Assembly (NCBI RefSeq): GCF_001424265.1
Contig: NZ_LMOV01000023.1
Coordinates: 487,416-551,415, forward strand
Source of the DNA: Acidovorax sp. Leaf160
GTDB taxonomy: Bacteria > Pseudomonadota > Gammaproteobacteria > Burkholderiales > Burkholderiaceae_C
Length of the DNA stretch: 64,000 nt
Direction of reading: 5' to 3'
Shown here: one piece after another, positions 26,993-35,353 of the stretch
Layout of the letters: each line of letters begins with the position of its first letter
Numbering within the stretch: the stretch's first letter is position 1
Program-made: the position numbers and the translations under genes
Notes under the pieces: generated by a model
Database searches by the model: none
The model's input: the letters and a program-made list of their open reading frames with translations, nothing else
What the model was told of the DNA's origin: nothing

Positions 26993-28153
26993 TCACACCG
27001 GATAGGTGCCTGGAATCAGGATCCGCCGGCCCACGTTGCGGATGTCCACATGGCCGCAGAAGGCCATGGTCACGTCCAGTTCCTTGTGGATCAGCTGCAG
27101 TGCCCGGGTCACGCCCGCCTCGCCATAGGCGCCCAGCCCATACACCATGGCACGGCCGATCATCGTGCCGCGCGCGCCCAGCGCCCAGGCCTTGAGCACG
27201 TCCTGCCCGGAGCGGATGCCGCCGTCCATCCACACCTCGGTCTGGGAGCCGACCGCGTCGACGATGGCGGGCAGCGCGGCGATGGACGAGGGCGCGCCAT
27301 CCAGCTGCCTGCCGCCGTGGTTGCTGACCACGATGGCATCGGCCCCGGCCGCGACGGCCAGGCGCGCGTCTTCGGCATCCATGATGCCCTTCAGGATCAG
27401 CTTGCCGCCCCACTGCTCCTTCACCCAGGCCACGTCGGCCCACGACAGGCTGGGGTCGAACTGCTCGTTGGTCCAGGCCGACAGCGAGCGCATGTCCGAC
27501 ACGCCCTTCACATGGCCCACCAGGTTGCGGAAGGTGTGGCGCCTGGTGCCGGCCATTCCCAGGCACCAGTGCGGCTTGGTCATCAGGTTGGCGATGTTCT
27601 TCAGCGTGGGCCGCGGCGGCGCGGTCAGGCCGTTCTTGATGTCCTTGTGGCGCTGCCCGATCACCTGCAGGTCGAGCGTGAGCACCAGCGCGCTGCACCG
27701 GGCGGCGCGGGCCCGCGCGATCATGCGGGCCATGGCGTCGCGGTCGCGCATCATGTAGAGCTGGAACCAGAAAGGCGCGGTGGTGTTCTCGGCCACGTCT
27801 TCGATGGAGCAGATGCTCATGGTCGAGAGCGTGAACGGAATGCCGAACTTTTCGGCCGCGCGGGCGGCGTGGATCTCGCCGTCGGCATGCTGCATGCCCG
27901 TGAGCCCCACCGGGGCGATGGCCACCGGCATGCGGGCGGACTGGCCGACCATCGTGCAGGCGGTGCTGCGCCCTTCCATGTTCACCGCCACGCGCTGGCG
28001 CAGCAGGATGCGATGGAAGTCGTCGCTGTTGGCGCGGTACGTGCCCTCGGTCCACGAACCCGAATCGGCGTAGTCGTAGAACATCCGCGGCACACGCCGC
28101 TCGGCAACGACGCGCAGGTCTTCGATGGTGGTGATCTTGGAAAGATTGGGCAC
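26993..28153 (-). CDS. lldD: FMN-dependent L-lactate dehydrogenase
   Basis: A 386-residue member of the alpha-hydroxy-acid oxidase family (E. coli LldD has 396). It is a membrane-associated enzyme oxidising L-lactate to pyruvate and passing electrons to quinone. The catalytic His (near 279) is in VSNHGGRQLDG and the substrate Arg is in DGGIRSGQD. The N-terminus (ITTIEDLRVVAERRVPRMFYDYADSG) fits the family when translation begins at a GTG (28151-28153) with GGAG upstream. No lldP or lldR is adjacent, and DMT transporters lie on both sides. Confidence 0.88.
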   Translation of the reverse strand: MPNLSKITTIEDLRVVAERRVPRMFYDYADSGSWTEGTYRANSDDFHRILLRQRVAVNMEGRSTACTMVGQSARMPVAIAPVGLTGMQHADGEIHAARAAEKFGIPFTLSTMSICSIEDVAENTTAPFWFQLYMMRDRDAMARMIARARAARCSALVLTLDLQVIGQRHKDIKNGLTAPPRPTLKNIANLMTKPHWCLGMAGTRRHTFRNLVGHVKGVSDMRSLSAWTNEQFDPSLSWADVAWVKEQWGGKLILKGIMDAEDARLAVAAGADAIVVSNHGGRQLDGAPSSIAALPAIVDAVGSQTEVWMDGGIRSGQDVLKAWALGARGTMIGRAMVYGLGAYGEAGVTRALQLIHKELDVTMAFCGHVDIRNVGRRILIPGTYPV

Positions 28154-28320
28154 GGCGGGCTGTCTCCGGACGAGAGAGGAGGAAGGGCAAACGGGCAAGA
28201 GCCATCGCGCAACGGACGCGATGGGCGATCCTAGCCCGCCACCGCGCAGCGCCGCGTGAAGGCTTTTGCCGCGCGTTTGAAATTTCTGCAGCCGCGCGCC
28301 CGGCACCCCCGCCCCGCGCT

Positions 28321-29178
28321 TCAGCGGCGCGCCAGCGCCACCCCGGCGATCGCCACCGCGAAGCCCAGCAACTGCACGGGCGAGAGCGTCTCGCCGAAGA
28401 TCAACCACGCCTGCACGGCCGACAGAGGCGGCACCGCCAGCAGCAGCGCGCTGGTGCGGGTGGCCTCGCCCCGGCGCATGAGCCAGATCAGCAGCGTGGC
28501 GCCGCCGATGGACAGCCCCAGCACCGAGTAGGCGAGGTAGCCCCAGAGCAGCGGCGAATGGTCCCAGCGCGGCTGGCCCAGCAGCAGCGCCATGCACAGC
28601 AGCACCAGCACCGCGCCCCCGTTCTGCAGCGCGCCGGCGCTGCGCAGGTCGCCCGTGGCCCAGGGCGACTTCTGCGCCATCGACCCCACGGTGAGCGCCA
28701 GGATGCTGCCCACCCCCGTCAGCACCACCGGCAGCGCCAGGCTGCCCGCGCCCACGGCTTGCAGGCGCGGCAGCAGCACCAGAGTGACCCCGCCGAAGCC
28801 CAGCGCCAGCCCCCACCAGGTGGTGCGCGACAGGCGCTTGTGCAGCACCGCCACCGCGATCAGCGCCGTGAACAGGGGCTGCAGGGAGCCAATGAGCGCC
28901 ATCACCCCGGCCGGCAGTCCTTGCGACATGGCCCACCAGCTCGGCCCCACGTACAGCCCGTTCATCAGCGCCCCAGCTGCCAGATGCACGCCGATGCGGC
29001 GCGCGCCCCGGGGCCAGGCCACGCGCGCCCAGAGCGCCAGGGCAACGAACACCAGCGCCACGCCGCCAAAGCGCATCGTCAGGAACCAGAACGGGTCGGC
29101 ATGCGCCCCGACGCCGCGCCCCACCAGGAAGCCGGTGGACCAGATCATCACGAAGAGCAAGGGGGCGGCGGTGTGCAT
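28321..29178 (-). CDS. DMT/EamA-family transporter
   Basis: A 285-residue protein with ten predicted membrane helices in two EamA halves (MHTAAPLLFVMIWSTGFLVG... and ...GFAVAIAGVALARR). The N-terminal PLLFVMIWSTGFLVGR is typical of RhaT/YedA-like exporters. The substrate is unknown. It starts 86 bp downstream of pbpC. It is not a close copy of the other DMT gene at 25.9-26.8 kb. Confidence 0.87.
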   Translation of the reverse strand: MHTAAPLLFVMIWSTGFLVGRGVGAHADPFWFLTMRFGGVALVFVALALWARVAWPRGARRIGVHLAAGALMNGLYVGPSWWAMSQGLPAGVMALIGSLQPLFTALIAVAVLHKRLSRTTWWGLALGFGGVTLVLLPRLQAVGAGSLALPVVLTGVGSILALTVGSMAQKSPWATGDLRSAGALQNGGAVLVLLCMALLLGQPRWDHSPLLWGYLAYSVLGLSIGGATLLIWLMRRGEATRTSALLLAVPPLSAVQAWLIFGETLSPVQLLGFAVAIAGVALARR

Positions 29179-29264
29179 GGGGCGGGCGGAAAAGGTGGGG
29201 GCGCCAGGTGGGCGCGGCGTATGTGGCCGGGCGGGCGGCGACAGGCAGTGTAGGAGCTGGCCCG

Positions 29265-31766
29265 TCAGCGCGCCCCGGCGCGCAGGCCGGCGCCGCGCAC
29301 CTCGATCTGGATCTGGTCGATCACCTGGCCGCGTGCGTCCAGCAGCTCCACCTGGTGCCGGCCGGGCCAGGGCAGCCAGCCCCACTGCGCGCCCTGCCCC
29401 TGCCACTGGCTGCCGATGCGCCAGCGCAGCGTGCCGGCGCCGGCCTCGGGGCTGCCCGCCGGCATGCTGGCGGCGAAGCGCAGGCGCTGCCGCTCGGGCG
29501 GAATGTCCGGGTCCAGCGCGACGATGGTGCCGGGGGCGGGCGCGACGATGCGCGGGCGCGGGGCGTCATCGGCAGAGCGCTGCGATGAAGCAGAAGGCTG
29601 CTTCCTGGTGCCTTTTCCTGCTCCCGCGCTGGATGCATCAGGGCCCGTAGCTATCGAATCAATAGCAAACAGAGGCTGCTCGGTGCCGGCGAGGAACCAT
29701 TCCCTGCGCGCACTTTCCAGCGGCCTGGCGGCCTGGCCCTCCTGCGGGCCGTAGCGCACCGCCGCATGCACCAGGCCGGCGGGCGCTTGCGGCGCGCGGC
29801 TGGGCGTGCCGCGGTGCAGCCAGCCCATCACCTCGGCCCAGATGGGCGCTGCGCCGCTGGTGCCGCTCACGTCGTGCATGGGCGCGCCGCTGGCATTGCC
29901 GACCCACACGCCGACGGTGTAGCGCTGCGACCAGCCGACGGCCCAGTTGTCGCGCATGTCCTTGCTGGTGCCGGTCTTCACCGCCGACCAGAAGCGCGTG
30001 GCCAGCACGCTGTCGGTGCCGAAGGTGCGGGCGCGGGCGTTGGCATCGGAGAGGATGTCGCCGACGATGAACGCGGCGCGCGCATCCAGTGCCTGCACCG
30101 GCCGGTCCGAGGCGGCGCGCGGGTCATCGCCCCGGCGCAGCTTGGCAGCCGGCAGCAGCCGCACCGGGCTCGCAAGCCCGCCCTGCGCCAGGGCGCGGTA
30201 GGCGTTGGTCAGCTGCAGCAGCGGCACTTCGGCGCTGCCCAGCGCCAGGCTGTAGCCGTAGTAGCCGCCCGATTCGCGCAGCGGCAGGCCCAGGGCGCGC
30301 AGCTGGGTGAAGAAGGCATCGGGCGTCACCATGACCAGCGTGCGCACGGCCGGCACGTTCAGCGATGCGGCCAGCGCCGTGCGCGCCGACACCCAGCCCT
30401 TGAAGCTGCGGTCGTAGTTCTGCGGGATGTAGAGGCCGCTGGCCGTGGGAATGTGGGCCGGCGAATCCTCCACCAGCGAGGCCGCCGTCAGGCGCCGTTC
30501 GGCGATCGCCTGGGCATAGAGAAAAGGCTTCAGCGTGGAGCCGGGCTGGCGCAGGGCCAGCACGCCGTCCACCTCGCCGGCGCGGCTGAGCAGGCCCGAC
30601 GAGCCCACCCAGGCCAGCACCTCGCCGCTGGCGTTGTCCAGCACCACCACCGCGCCGTCTTCCACGTTGCGGCCGCGCAGCTCGCGCAGGTGCTGGTCCA
30701 GCGACTGCAGGGCCACGCGCTGCAGCGGGGCGCTGAGGGTGCTGGTCACGCTGGTCGCGCTGGTCGCTGCCGCTGCGGCAGCCGCAGCCGCAGCCGCTGT
30801 TCCCTGGCCCGAGCGCCCCTGCGGCGCCTCGGCCGCCTCGCGCAGCGCCTGGCGCGCGAAATGTGGCGCGATGCCCTCGCTGGCGTCGAAGGCGCGGCGC
30901 TGCAGAGCGGCGGTGGTGAAGAGGTCGAGCGCATCGCAATCCACGGTCTGCGGGTTCGCTGTGCCGCGCGGCGGTTTCAGCGGGCGATCCATCTCGCGCA
31001 GCACGCCGCAGGCCCGCTGGGCCACCAGCGCGGGACGGGCATTGGGAGCCCGCACCAGCGCGGCGGCCACCGCAGCCTCGCGCGCATCGAGCCCGTGCGG
31101 CGCCTTGCCGAACAGCGTGCGCGCCAGCGCATCGATGCCGACGATCTCTCCCCGGAACGGCACCAGGTTCAGGTAGGCCTCCAGGATCTGGTCCTTGCGC
31201 CAGCGGCGGTCCAGCACCTGTGCGGCCACCGTCTGGCCGAGCTTCTGCGTCACGCTGCGCCCGCCCGGCCCCTGGCGCCAGTCACCGTCCAGCAGGCCCG
31301 CCAGCTGCATGGTGATGGTGCTGGCACCCCGGGTGCGCTGGTTCCAGAGATTGCCCCAGGCCGCGGCCGACACCGCGCTCCAGTCCACGCCGCTGTGCTC
31401 GTAGAAGCGCTTGTCCTCGCTCAGCACCAGCGCCGTGCGCAGCGCGGGCGACACGTCGGCCAGCGCCACCCACTGGCCGCGCCGCACCGTGGCATCGGTG
31501 CGTACCCGCTGCAGCACCTCGCCTTCGCGCGAGAGCAACAAGGTGTCGGAGGGGCGCCAGTCGGCGCGGACCTCGGCCGGTGAGGGCAAGGCAAGCGCGC
31601 CGGTGGGCGACAGCGCCAGGAGCAGCGCGCCCACCCCGGCCAGCCGCCGCGCACGCCGCACCGCCCGTGTAACGCCCTGGCCGCGCCGGTCTGGCAGGCG
31701 CCCGGGCAGGGCGTCGGCGGCGCGAATGACGGGGGCCCGAAAGAATGCTGGGAGAAGGTGGAACAT
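29265..31766 (-). CDS. pbpC: Penicillin-binding protein 1C
   Basis: An 833-residue bifunctional peptidoglycan synthase (E. coli PBP1C has 770). A signal-anchor lies near residues 43-60. The GT51 glycosyltransferase has Glu117 in SEDKRFYEH and GASTITMQ (147-154). The transpeptidase has SxxK at 410-413, SLN at 468-470 and KTGT at 597-600. The C-terminal ~150 residues are the BiPBP_C domain. Two oddities: an 11-alanine run (about 324-334) in the linker, and residues 701-720 encoded by a palindromic repeat (AIDSIATG...) before the C-terminal domain. In E. coli the alpha-2-macroglobulin gene is its neighbour; here two genes intervene. Confidence 0.95.
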   Translation of the reverse strand: MFHLLPAFFRAPVIRAADALPGRLPDRRGQGVTRAVRRARRLAGVGALLLALSPTGALALPSPAEVRADWRPSDTLLLSREGEVLQRVRTDATVRRGQWVALADVSPALRTALVLSEDKRFYEHSGVDWSAVSAAAWGNLWNQRTRGASTITMQLAGLLDGDWRQGPGGRSVTQKLGQTVAAQVLDRRWRKDQILEAYLNLVPFRGEIVGIDALARTLFGKAPHGLDAREAAVAAALVRAPNARPALVAQRACGVLREMDRPLKPPRGTANPQTVDCDALDLFTTAALQRRAFDASEGIAPHFARQALREAAEAPQGRSGQGTAAAAAAAAAAATSATSVTSTLSAPLQRVALQSLDQHLRELRGRNVEDGAVVVLDNASGEVLAWVGSSGLLSRAGEVDGVLALRQPGSTLKPFLYAQAIAERRLTAASLVEDSPAHIPTASGLYIPQNYDRSFKGWVSARTALAASLNVPAVRTLVMVTPDAFFTQLRALGLPLRESGGYYGYSLALGSAEVPLLQLTNAYRALAQGGLASPVRLLPAAKLRRGDDPRAASDRPVQALDARAAFIVGDILSDANARARTFGTDSVLATRFWSAVKTGTSKDMRDNWAVGWSQRYTVGVWVGNASGAPMHDVSGTSGAAPIWAEVMGWLHRGTPSRAPQAPAGLVHAAVRYGPQEGQAARPLESARREWFLAGTEQPLFAIDSIATGPDASSAGAGKGTRKQPSASSQRSADDAPRPRIVAPAPGTIVALDPDIPPERQRLRFAASMPAGSPEAGAGTLRWRIGSQWQGQGAQWGWLPWPGRHQVELLDARGQVIDQIQIEVRGAGLRAGAR
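29608..29666 (-). repeat. Dispersed palindromic element, copy 5, translated within pbpC
   Basis: The core GCTAT-N7-ATAGC is at 29650-29666 and the tail ends in CCTTTTCC near 29611. It lies in frame within pbpC. On the coding strand it reads GCT ATT GAT TCG ATA GCT ACG GGC, giving AIDSIATG at residues 701-708, in the linker before the C-terminal domain. Confidence 0.75.
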
Positions 31767-31821
31767 GCCGCGCGCAGGCTACCACTGCCCAGCCGCGCGG
31801 CCCGTGACGGCTCGACTCAAC

Positions 31822-33612
31822 TCAGAAGGATTCCCAGTCGTCCTTGCCGCCGGCTGCCGCGCCCGGCGTGGCCAATGCCGGCGCCAGGCGCGATGCGAAC
31901 ACCGTCCGGGGCCGGGGGACACGCGGCGCAGCGGCCGGTGGGGCCTTGCGCATTGCAGCGGGTGCCGGGGCCGGGGCTACGGCGGGCGCAGCAGCGATGG
32001 AAGCCGCCGCAGCAGCAGCAGCAGCCGGCGCGGCGACGCCCGCTGCCACGTAGGCGGAGCCCGACCCCAGGCGGAACAGGCTCACCGACTGCACCAGATC
32101 CTGCGCCTGCGTGTTCAGGCTCGCCGCAGCCGCCGCCATCTCCTCGACCAGCGCGGCGTTCTGCTGGGTGGACTGGTCCATCTCGCTGACGGCCTCTACC
32201 ACCTGCCCCACGCCCGCGCTCTGCTCGGTGCTGGCGGCGCTGATCTCACCCATCAGGTCGGTCACGCGGCGGATGCTGCTGACCACCTCGGTCATGGTGC
32301 TGCCGGCCTCGTCGGCCAGCACGGTGCCGGCCTCCACGCGCGAGACGCTGTCGGTGATGAGCTGCTTGATCTCCTTGGCGGCCTCGGCGCTGCGGCCCGC
32401 CAGGTTGCGGACCTCGCCCGCCACCACGGCGAAACCGCGCCCCTGCTCTCCGGCCCGCGCCGCTTCCACGGCGGCGTTCAGCGCCAGGATGTTGGTCTGG
32501 AAGGCGATGCCGTCGATGACATTGATGATGTCGGCGATGCGGCGCGAGCTCTCGCTGATGCCCTTCATCGTGTCCACCACCTGCGACACCACCACGCCGC
32601 CCTGCTGCGCCACGCTGCTGGCGGCCTGCGCCAGCTGGTTGGCCTGGCGGGCGTTGTCGGCGTTCTGCGTCACGGTGGAGCCGAGCTCTTCCATCGACGC
32701 GGCGGTCTGCTCCAGCGCGCTGGCCTGCGATTCGGTACGGCCCGACAGGTCGGAGTTGCCCTGCGCGATCTGCGTGCTGGCCGAAGCCACCGACTCGCTG
32801 CCCTGGCGCACCCGCGACACCACCTGGGTGAGCGACGTGTTCATGGTGCGCAGGCTGTCGAGCAGCACGCCCACCTCGTCCCGCGACTGCACCTCGATGC
32901 GGCTGGTCAGATCGCCTGCCGCCACCGCCTGCGCCACGGCCACGGCCTGGGCCACCGGCCGGGTGATGGAGCGGGTGACCCAGGTGCCCAGCACCACGGC
33001 CACCCCCAGCGCCAGGGCGACACCGCCCATTTCCAGCCACAGGGTCATGGTGCGGGTGCGCTCGGCTTCGACGGTACGCTGCTCCAGCAGCTGGGTTTCG
33101 GTACGAATGAAGTCTGTGTGGATGGCCCGGAACTGGTCCATGGCGGCCTTGCCACGGGCGCGTTTCACCTCGGTGGCCAGGGCCTCCAGCGTGCTGCTGC
33201 CGGCATCCACCTCGCGCCGCAAGGACTGCGTGGCGCGCGAGACGTCGACGAACTGGTTGGCCGCGACCTGCATGTCCTGCACCCGCTGCTGCTGGGCCGG
33301 GTTGTCGGCCGTCAAGGAGCGGGCTTCGGCCAGGGCTGTGTTGAAGAGCTGCGTGCCCTGCTCCCAGGGCTCCAGGAACCGCGCCTCGCCGGCCAGGGCG
33401 AAGCCGCGGGTACCGGTCTCCATGTTCACCATGCCCAGCAGCACCTGATCGGCAGCCAGCAGCACTTTGGATGTGTGCGCATTCCAGCGTTCCGCTTCCT
33501 GCAACCTGGACTGGCTGGTCATCGCCACCACGATCACGGCCAGGAAGATGGCGATCACGCCACCGAAGGCCAGGCCCAGACGCCGCGCCAGCGGCCAATG
33601 GGAAAGATTCAT
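31822..33612 (-). CDS. Methyl-accepting chemotaxis protein with CheR/CheB tether
   Basis: A 596-residue chemoreceptor. TM1 is at about 10-31. The periplasmic sensor resembles CHASE3 ([20 protein letters not shown]). TM2 is at about 193-213, followed by HAMP and a signalling domain with the conserved hairpin tip [20 protein letters not shown]. An Ala/Pro-rich linker leads to the C-terminal DDWESF, a match to the xWxxF pentapeptide that recruits CheR and CheB. The ligand is unknown. It starts 318 bp after the broken IPTL-CTERM gene and ends 55 bp before pbpC. Confidence 0.93.
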   Translation of the reverse strand: MNLSHWPLARRLGLAFGGVIAIFLAVIVVAMTSQSRLQEAERWNAHTSKVLLAADQVLLGMVNMETGTRGFALAGEARFLEPWEQGTQLFNTALAEARSLTADNPAQQQRVQDMQVAANQFVDVSRATQSLRREVDAGSSTLEALATEVKRARGKAAMDQFRAIHTDFIRTETQLLEQRTVEAERTRTMTLWLEMGGVALALGVAVVLGTWVTRSITRPVAQAVAVAQAVAAGDLTSRIEVQSRDEVGVLLDSLRTMNTSLTQVVSRVRQGSESVASASTQIAQGNSDLSGRTESQASALEQTAASMEELGSTVTQNADNARQANQLAQAASSVAQQGGVVVSQVVDTMKGISESSRRIADIINVIDGIAFQTNILALNAAVEAARAGEQGRGFAVVAGEVRNLAGRSAEAAKEIKQLITDSVSRVEAGTVLADEAGSTMTEVVSSIRRVTDLMGEISAASTEQSAGVGQVVEAVSEMDQSTQQNAALVEEMAAAAASLNTQAQDLVQSVSLFRLGSGSAYVAAGVAAPAAAAAAAASIAAAPAVAPAPAPAAMRKAPPAAAPRVPRPRTVFASRLAPALATPGAAAGGKDDWESF

Positions 33613-33865
33613 CGATTCGCTCCTGCTTGAAACCTAAGTACTTTTCGACCCGGTGCAACGCTCACCGAACGTCACAGGATGGGTCGCATCGATACTAAAG
33701 TTACAAACTGTCTCGACTTGTAGGCATTTGCCGTACGGAGACTACAGATGCCGGCCACTCCCACTTGGTGGGGGCGTGCAGCAGGGAGCAGCGCCAGAGG
33801 AAACACATGCCCCCACTGCGGCAGGACCACGTCACTCCGTCGCCACGCCCCCGCTGTGACGCATG
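33613..33865. other. Leader region of the chemoreceptor gene, no gene seen
   Basis: The non-coding stretch before the chemoreceptor gene. A terminator for the upstream pseudogene lies just beyond it at 33866-33894. I looked for a FliA-type promoter (TAAA-N15-GCCGATAA) and found no good match. A short inverted sequence CCCAC-TTGG-TGGGG is near 33766. Confidence 0.35.
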
Positions 33866-33894
33866 AAAAAGCCCGCGGCCATCGGCGCGGGCTT
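33866..33894 (-). terminator. Rho-independent terminator after the IPTL-CTERM gene
   Basis: On the minus strand AAGCCCGCG pairs perfectly with CGCGGGCTT (33869-33877 with 33886-33894, 8-base loop) and is followed by a T-run (33866-33870). It lies 35 bp past the end of the pseudogene and separates it from the chemoreceptor gene. Confidence 0.85.
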
Positions 33895-33929
33895 CAACAT
33901 ACAAAACGAGGGCGGGTACCGAGGGGCAT

Positions 33930-35108
33930 TCACCCGATACGCCGGCGTACCGCAGAGCCCCCCAACATGGCCAGACCCAGCGACGCGAGGAATAGCGCCC
34001 CCTGGGACAGGGTGGGCACGGCCCTGCGCACGGCCACGGGATCGGTGACGTCGTTGGTCACACCGGAGGTGCCATCGGGCGGCACGGTGACGGCGTCCGG
34101 CAGCCTGATGGTCGCCACGTTGGTCACCGACTCAGGGGCATCGTCAGCCACGCGGGCCGTGATGGCATAGGTCACCTGCCCCCCTGCGGGAAAGGTGCCC
34201 AGCGCCTCGCTCAGCGGGAGCGTGCCGGACGGTGCGGGACACACGGCGCCGCCGCTGGACGTGCAGGTCTAGGAAGCCGAGCTGATTCCAGCAGGCAGCG
34301 GGTCGGAAACGACAGCGCCATCGGCGGACACCGCACCTGTGTTCTTCGCCGTGACGGTGTAGTCGATGTCGGAGCCGCGCGGGACGGGGCCGTTGGCGGA
34401 AGCCGTCTTCTCGATGGCAACCTGCGGTGGGCATGGCGCTCGCACCTTGACCTGGGCGAGGAAGCCGGTGGGACGCACCAGATTCCAGGACTTGATGATG
34501 ATGCTGTTCTCGCCGGTCCGCCATGCCAGGGTCGGACCGTTCAGCAGCGTTTCACTGAGGCGGCTGTCACTGGTGTACCCCCCTTGTCCGGTCGGCGAAG
34601 CGGGCGTCACATAGTTTTTGTACTCGGCTCCATTGACGACCATTTGCTGGATCCGGTCGTCGATATAGAAATCGAACTGCAAGGCAAACGAATCCAGCGG
34701 CACCGCCGGATCGAGATTGAACCGGTACCGGTAGTAGACGATGGATCCCCGACCGTCCGACTGGCCATTCTCCCGCGCCACCCACTCGGCATTGCCGTAC
34801 GGCGAATTCACCCAGGCATTCGGAGCGAGATTGCCCACCACGTTGGCAGGCGTCCAGTTGGTAACGCTGGTGAAGCCACTGGGGTCACCCAGGCCGGCCT
34901 CCCAGTTGAGGTCCGACGTGCCACGACTCAGCTTGCCGCCATTGCCGTCATAGCCGGTGTTGAACACGTTGGCATCGGACTGGCACGTCAGCGTGGGAGG
35001 CGCGGCCATGACGGGCAGGGACAGGACGGCCCCAAGACACAGCACCACCCCTGCAAGAACCGCCTTCGGTTGGACGAGGCGGACGACAGGTTGAGAGGAC
35101 ACGACCAT
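33930..35108 (-). pseudogene. IPTL-CTERM surface/secreted protein with DUF11-like repeat, broken by an amber codon
   Basis: The reading frame runs 393 codons from an ATG at 35108 (GAGG upstream), with a signal peptide ending near LSLPVMAAPP. It has an N-terminal jelly-roll-like domain, a DUF11-type repeat (VAIEKTASANGPVPRGSDIDY...) and a C-terminal sorting signal (VPTLSQGALFLASLGLAML, then RRR). A TAG at 34269-34271 interrupts the repeat. It stands exactly where the family has Trp (here SAS-stop-TCTSSGG), so a single TGG-to-TAG change explains it, and the frame continues intact for 112 codons. The product would lose its membrane-sorting tail. A sequencing error is the main alternative. Confidence 0.82.
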
Positions 35109-35258
35109 GGAGAGAACCTCATGCCAGTGCGAAGTGCGGGATGCGTGAGGCGGGAACACTCCACGATCAACTTCACGGAATGAAAGGGAGGTCGTCGCGC
35201 TGTAGACAACCCCACCCACCGCGAAACGCACTGGGCGTACCCATGCTAGCGATTGACG

Positions 35259-35291
35259 TTATCAATTTATATGGTTAATTGATAACCATAT
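35259..35291. repeat. Nested AT-rich palindromes upstream of the IPTL-CTERM gene
   Basis: Two overlapping perfect inverted repeats share bases: TTATCAATT (35259-35267) with AATTGATAA (35277-35285), and ATATGGTTA (35269-35277) with TAACCATAT (35283-35291). They stand out as nearly GC-free in a GC-rich region. They lie about 150 bp upstream of the pseudogene start and 63 bp past the alpha-2-macroglobulin stop, so they may be an operator or an attenuator-like switch. Confidence 0.65.
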
Positions 35292-35353
35292 TCAACCGGT
35301 CAGCTCCTCTTTCGACTCCGTGACTCTTGCGGCGCCGCACTCTGGTCAGGCCC

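Noticed and set aside
28154-28936. N-terminal extension of lldD to a 647-residue protein
   Set aside because: The extension reads through the DMT gene in another frame and has no domain; the family N-terminus begins just at the GTG at 28153.
33613-33720. FliA-type promoter for the chemoreceptor
   Set aside because: Searched for a TAAA-N15-GCCGATAA pattern on the minus strand; no match good enough.
33653-33859. Small plus-strand frames, one with a CPHCGR motif, before the chemoreceptor gene
   Set aside because: No ribosome-binding site, atypical composition, and overlap with a terminator and the neighbouring gene; the Cys motif appears to be chance.
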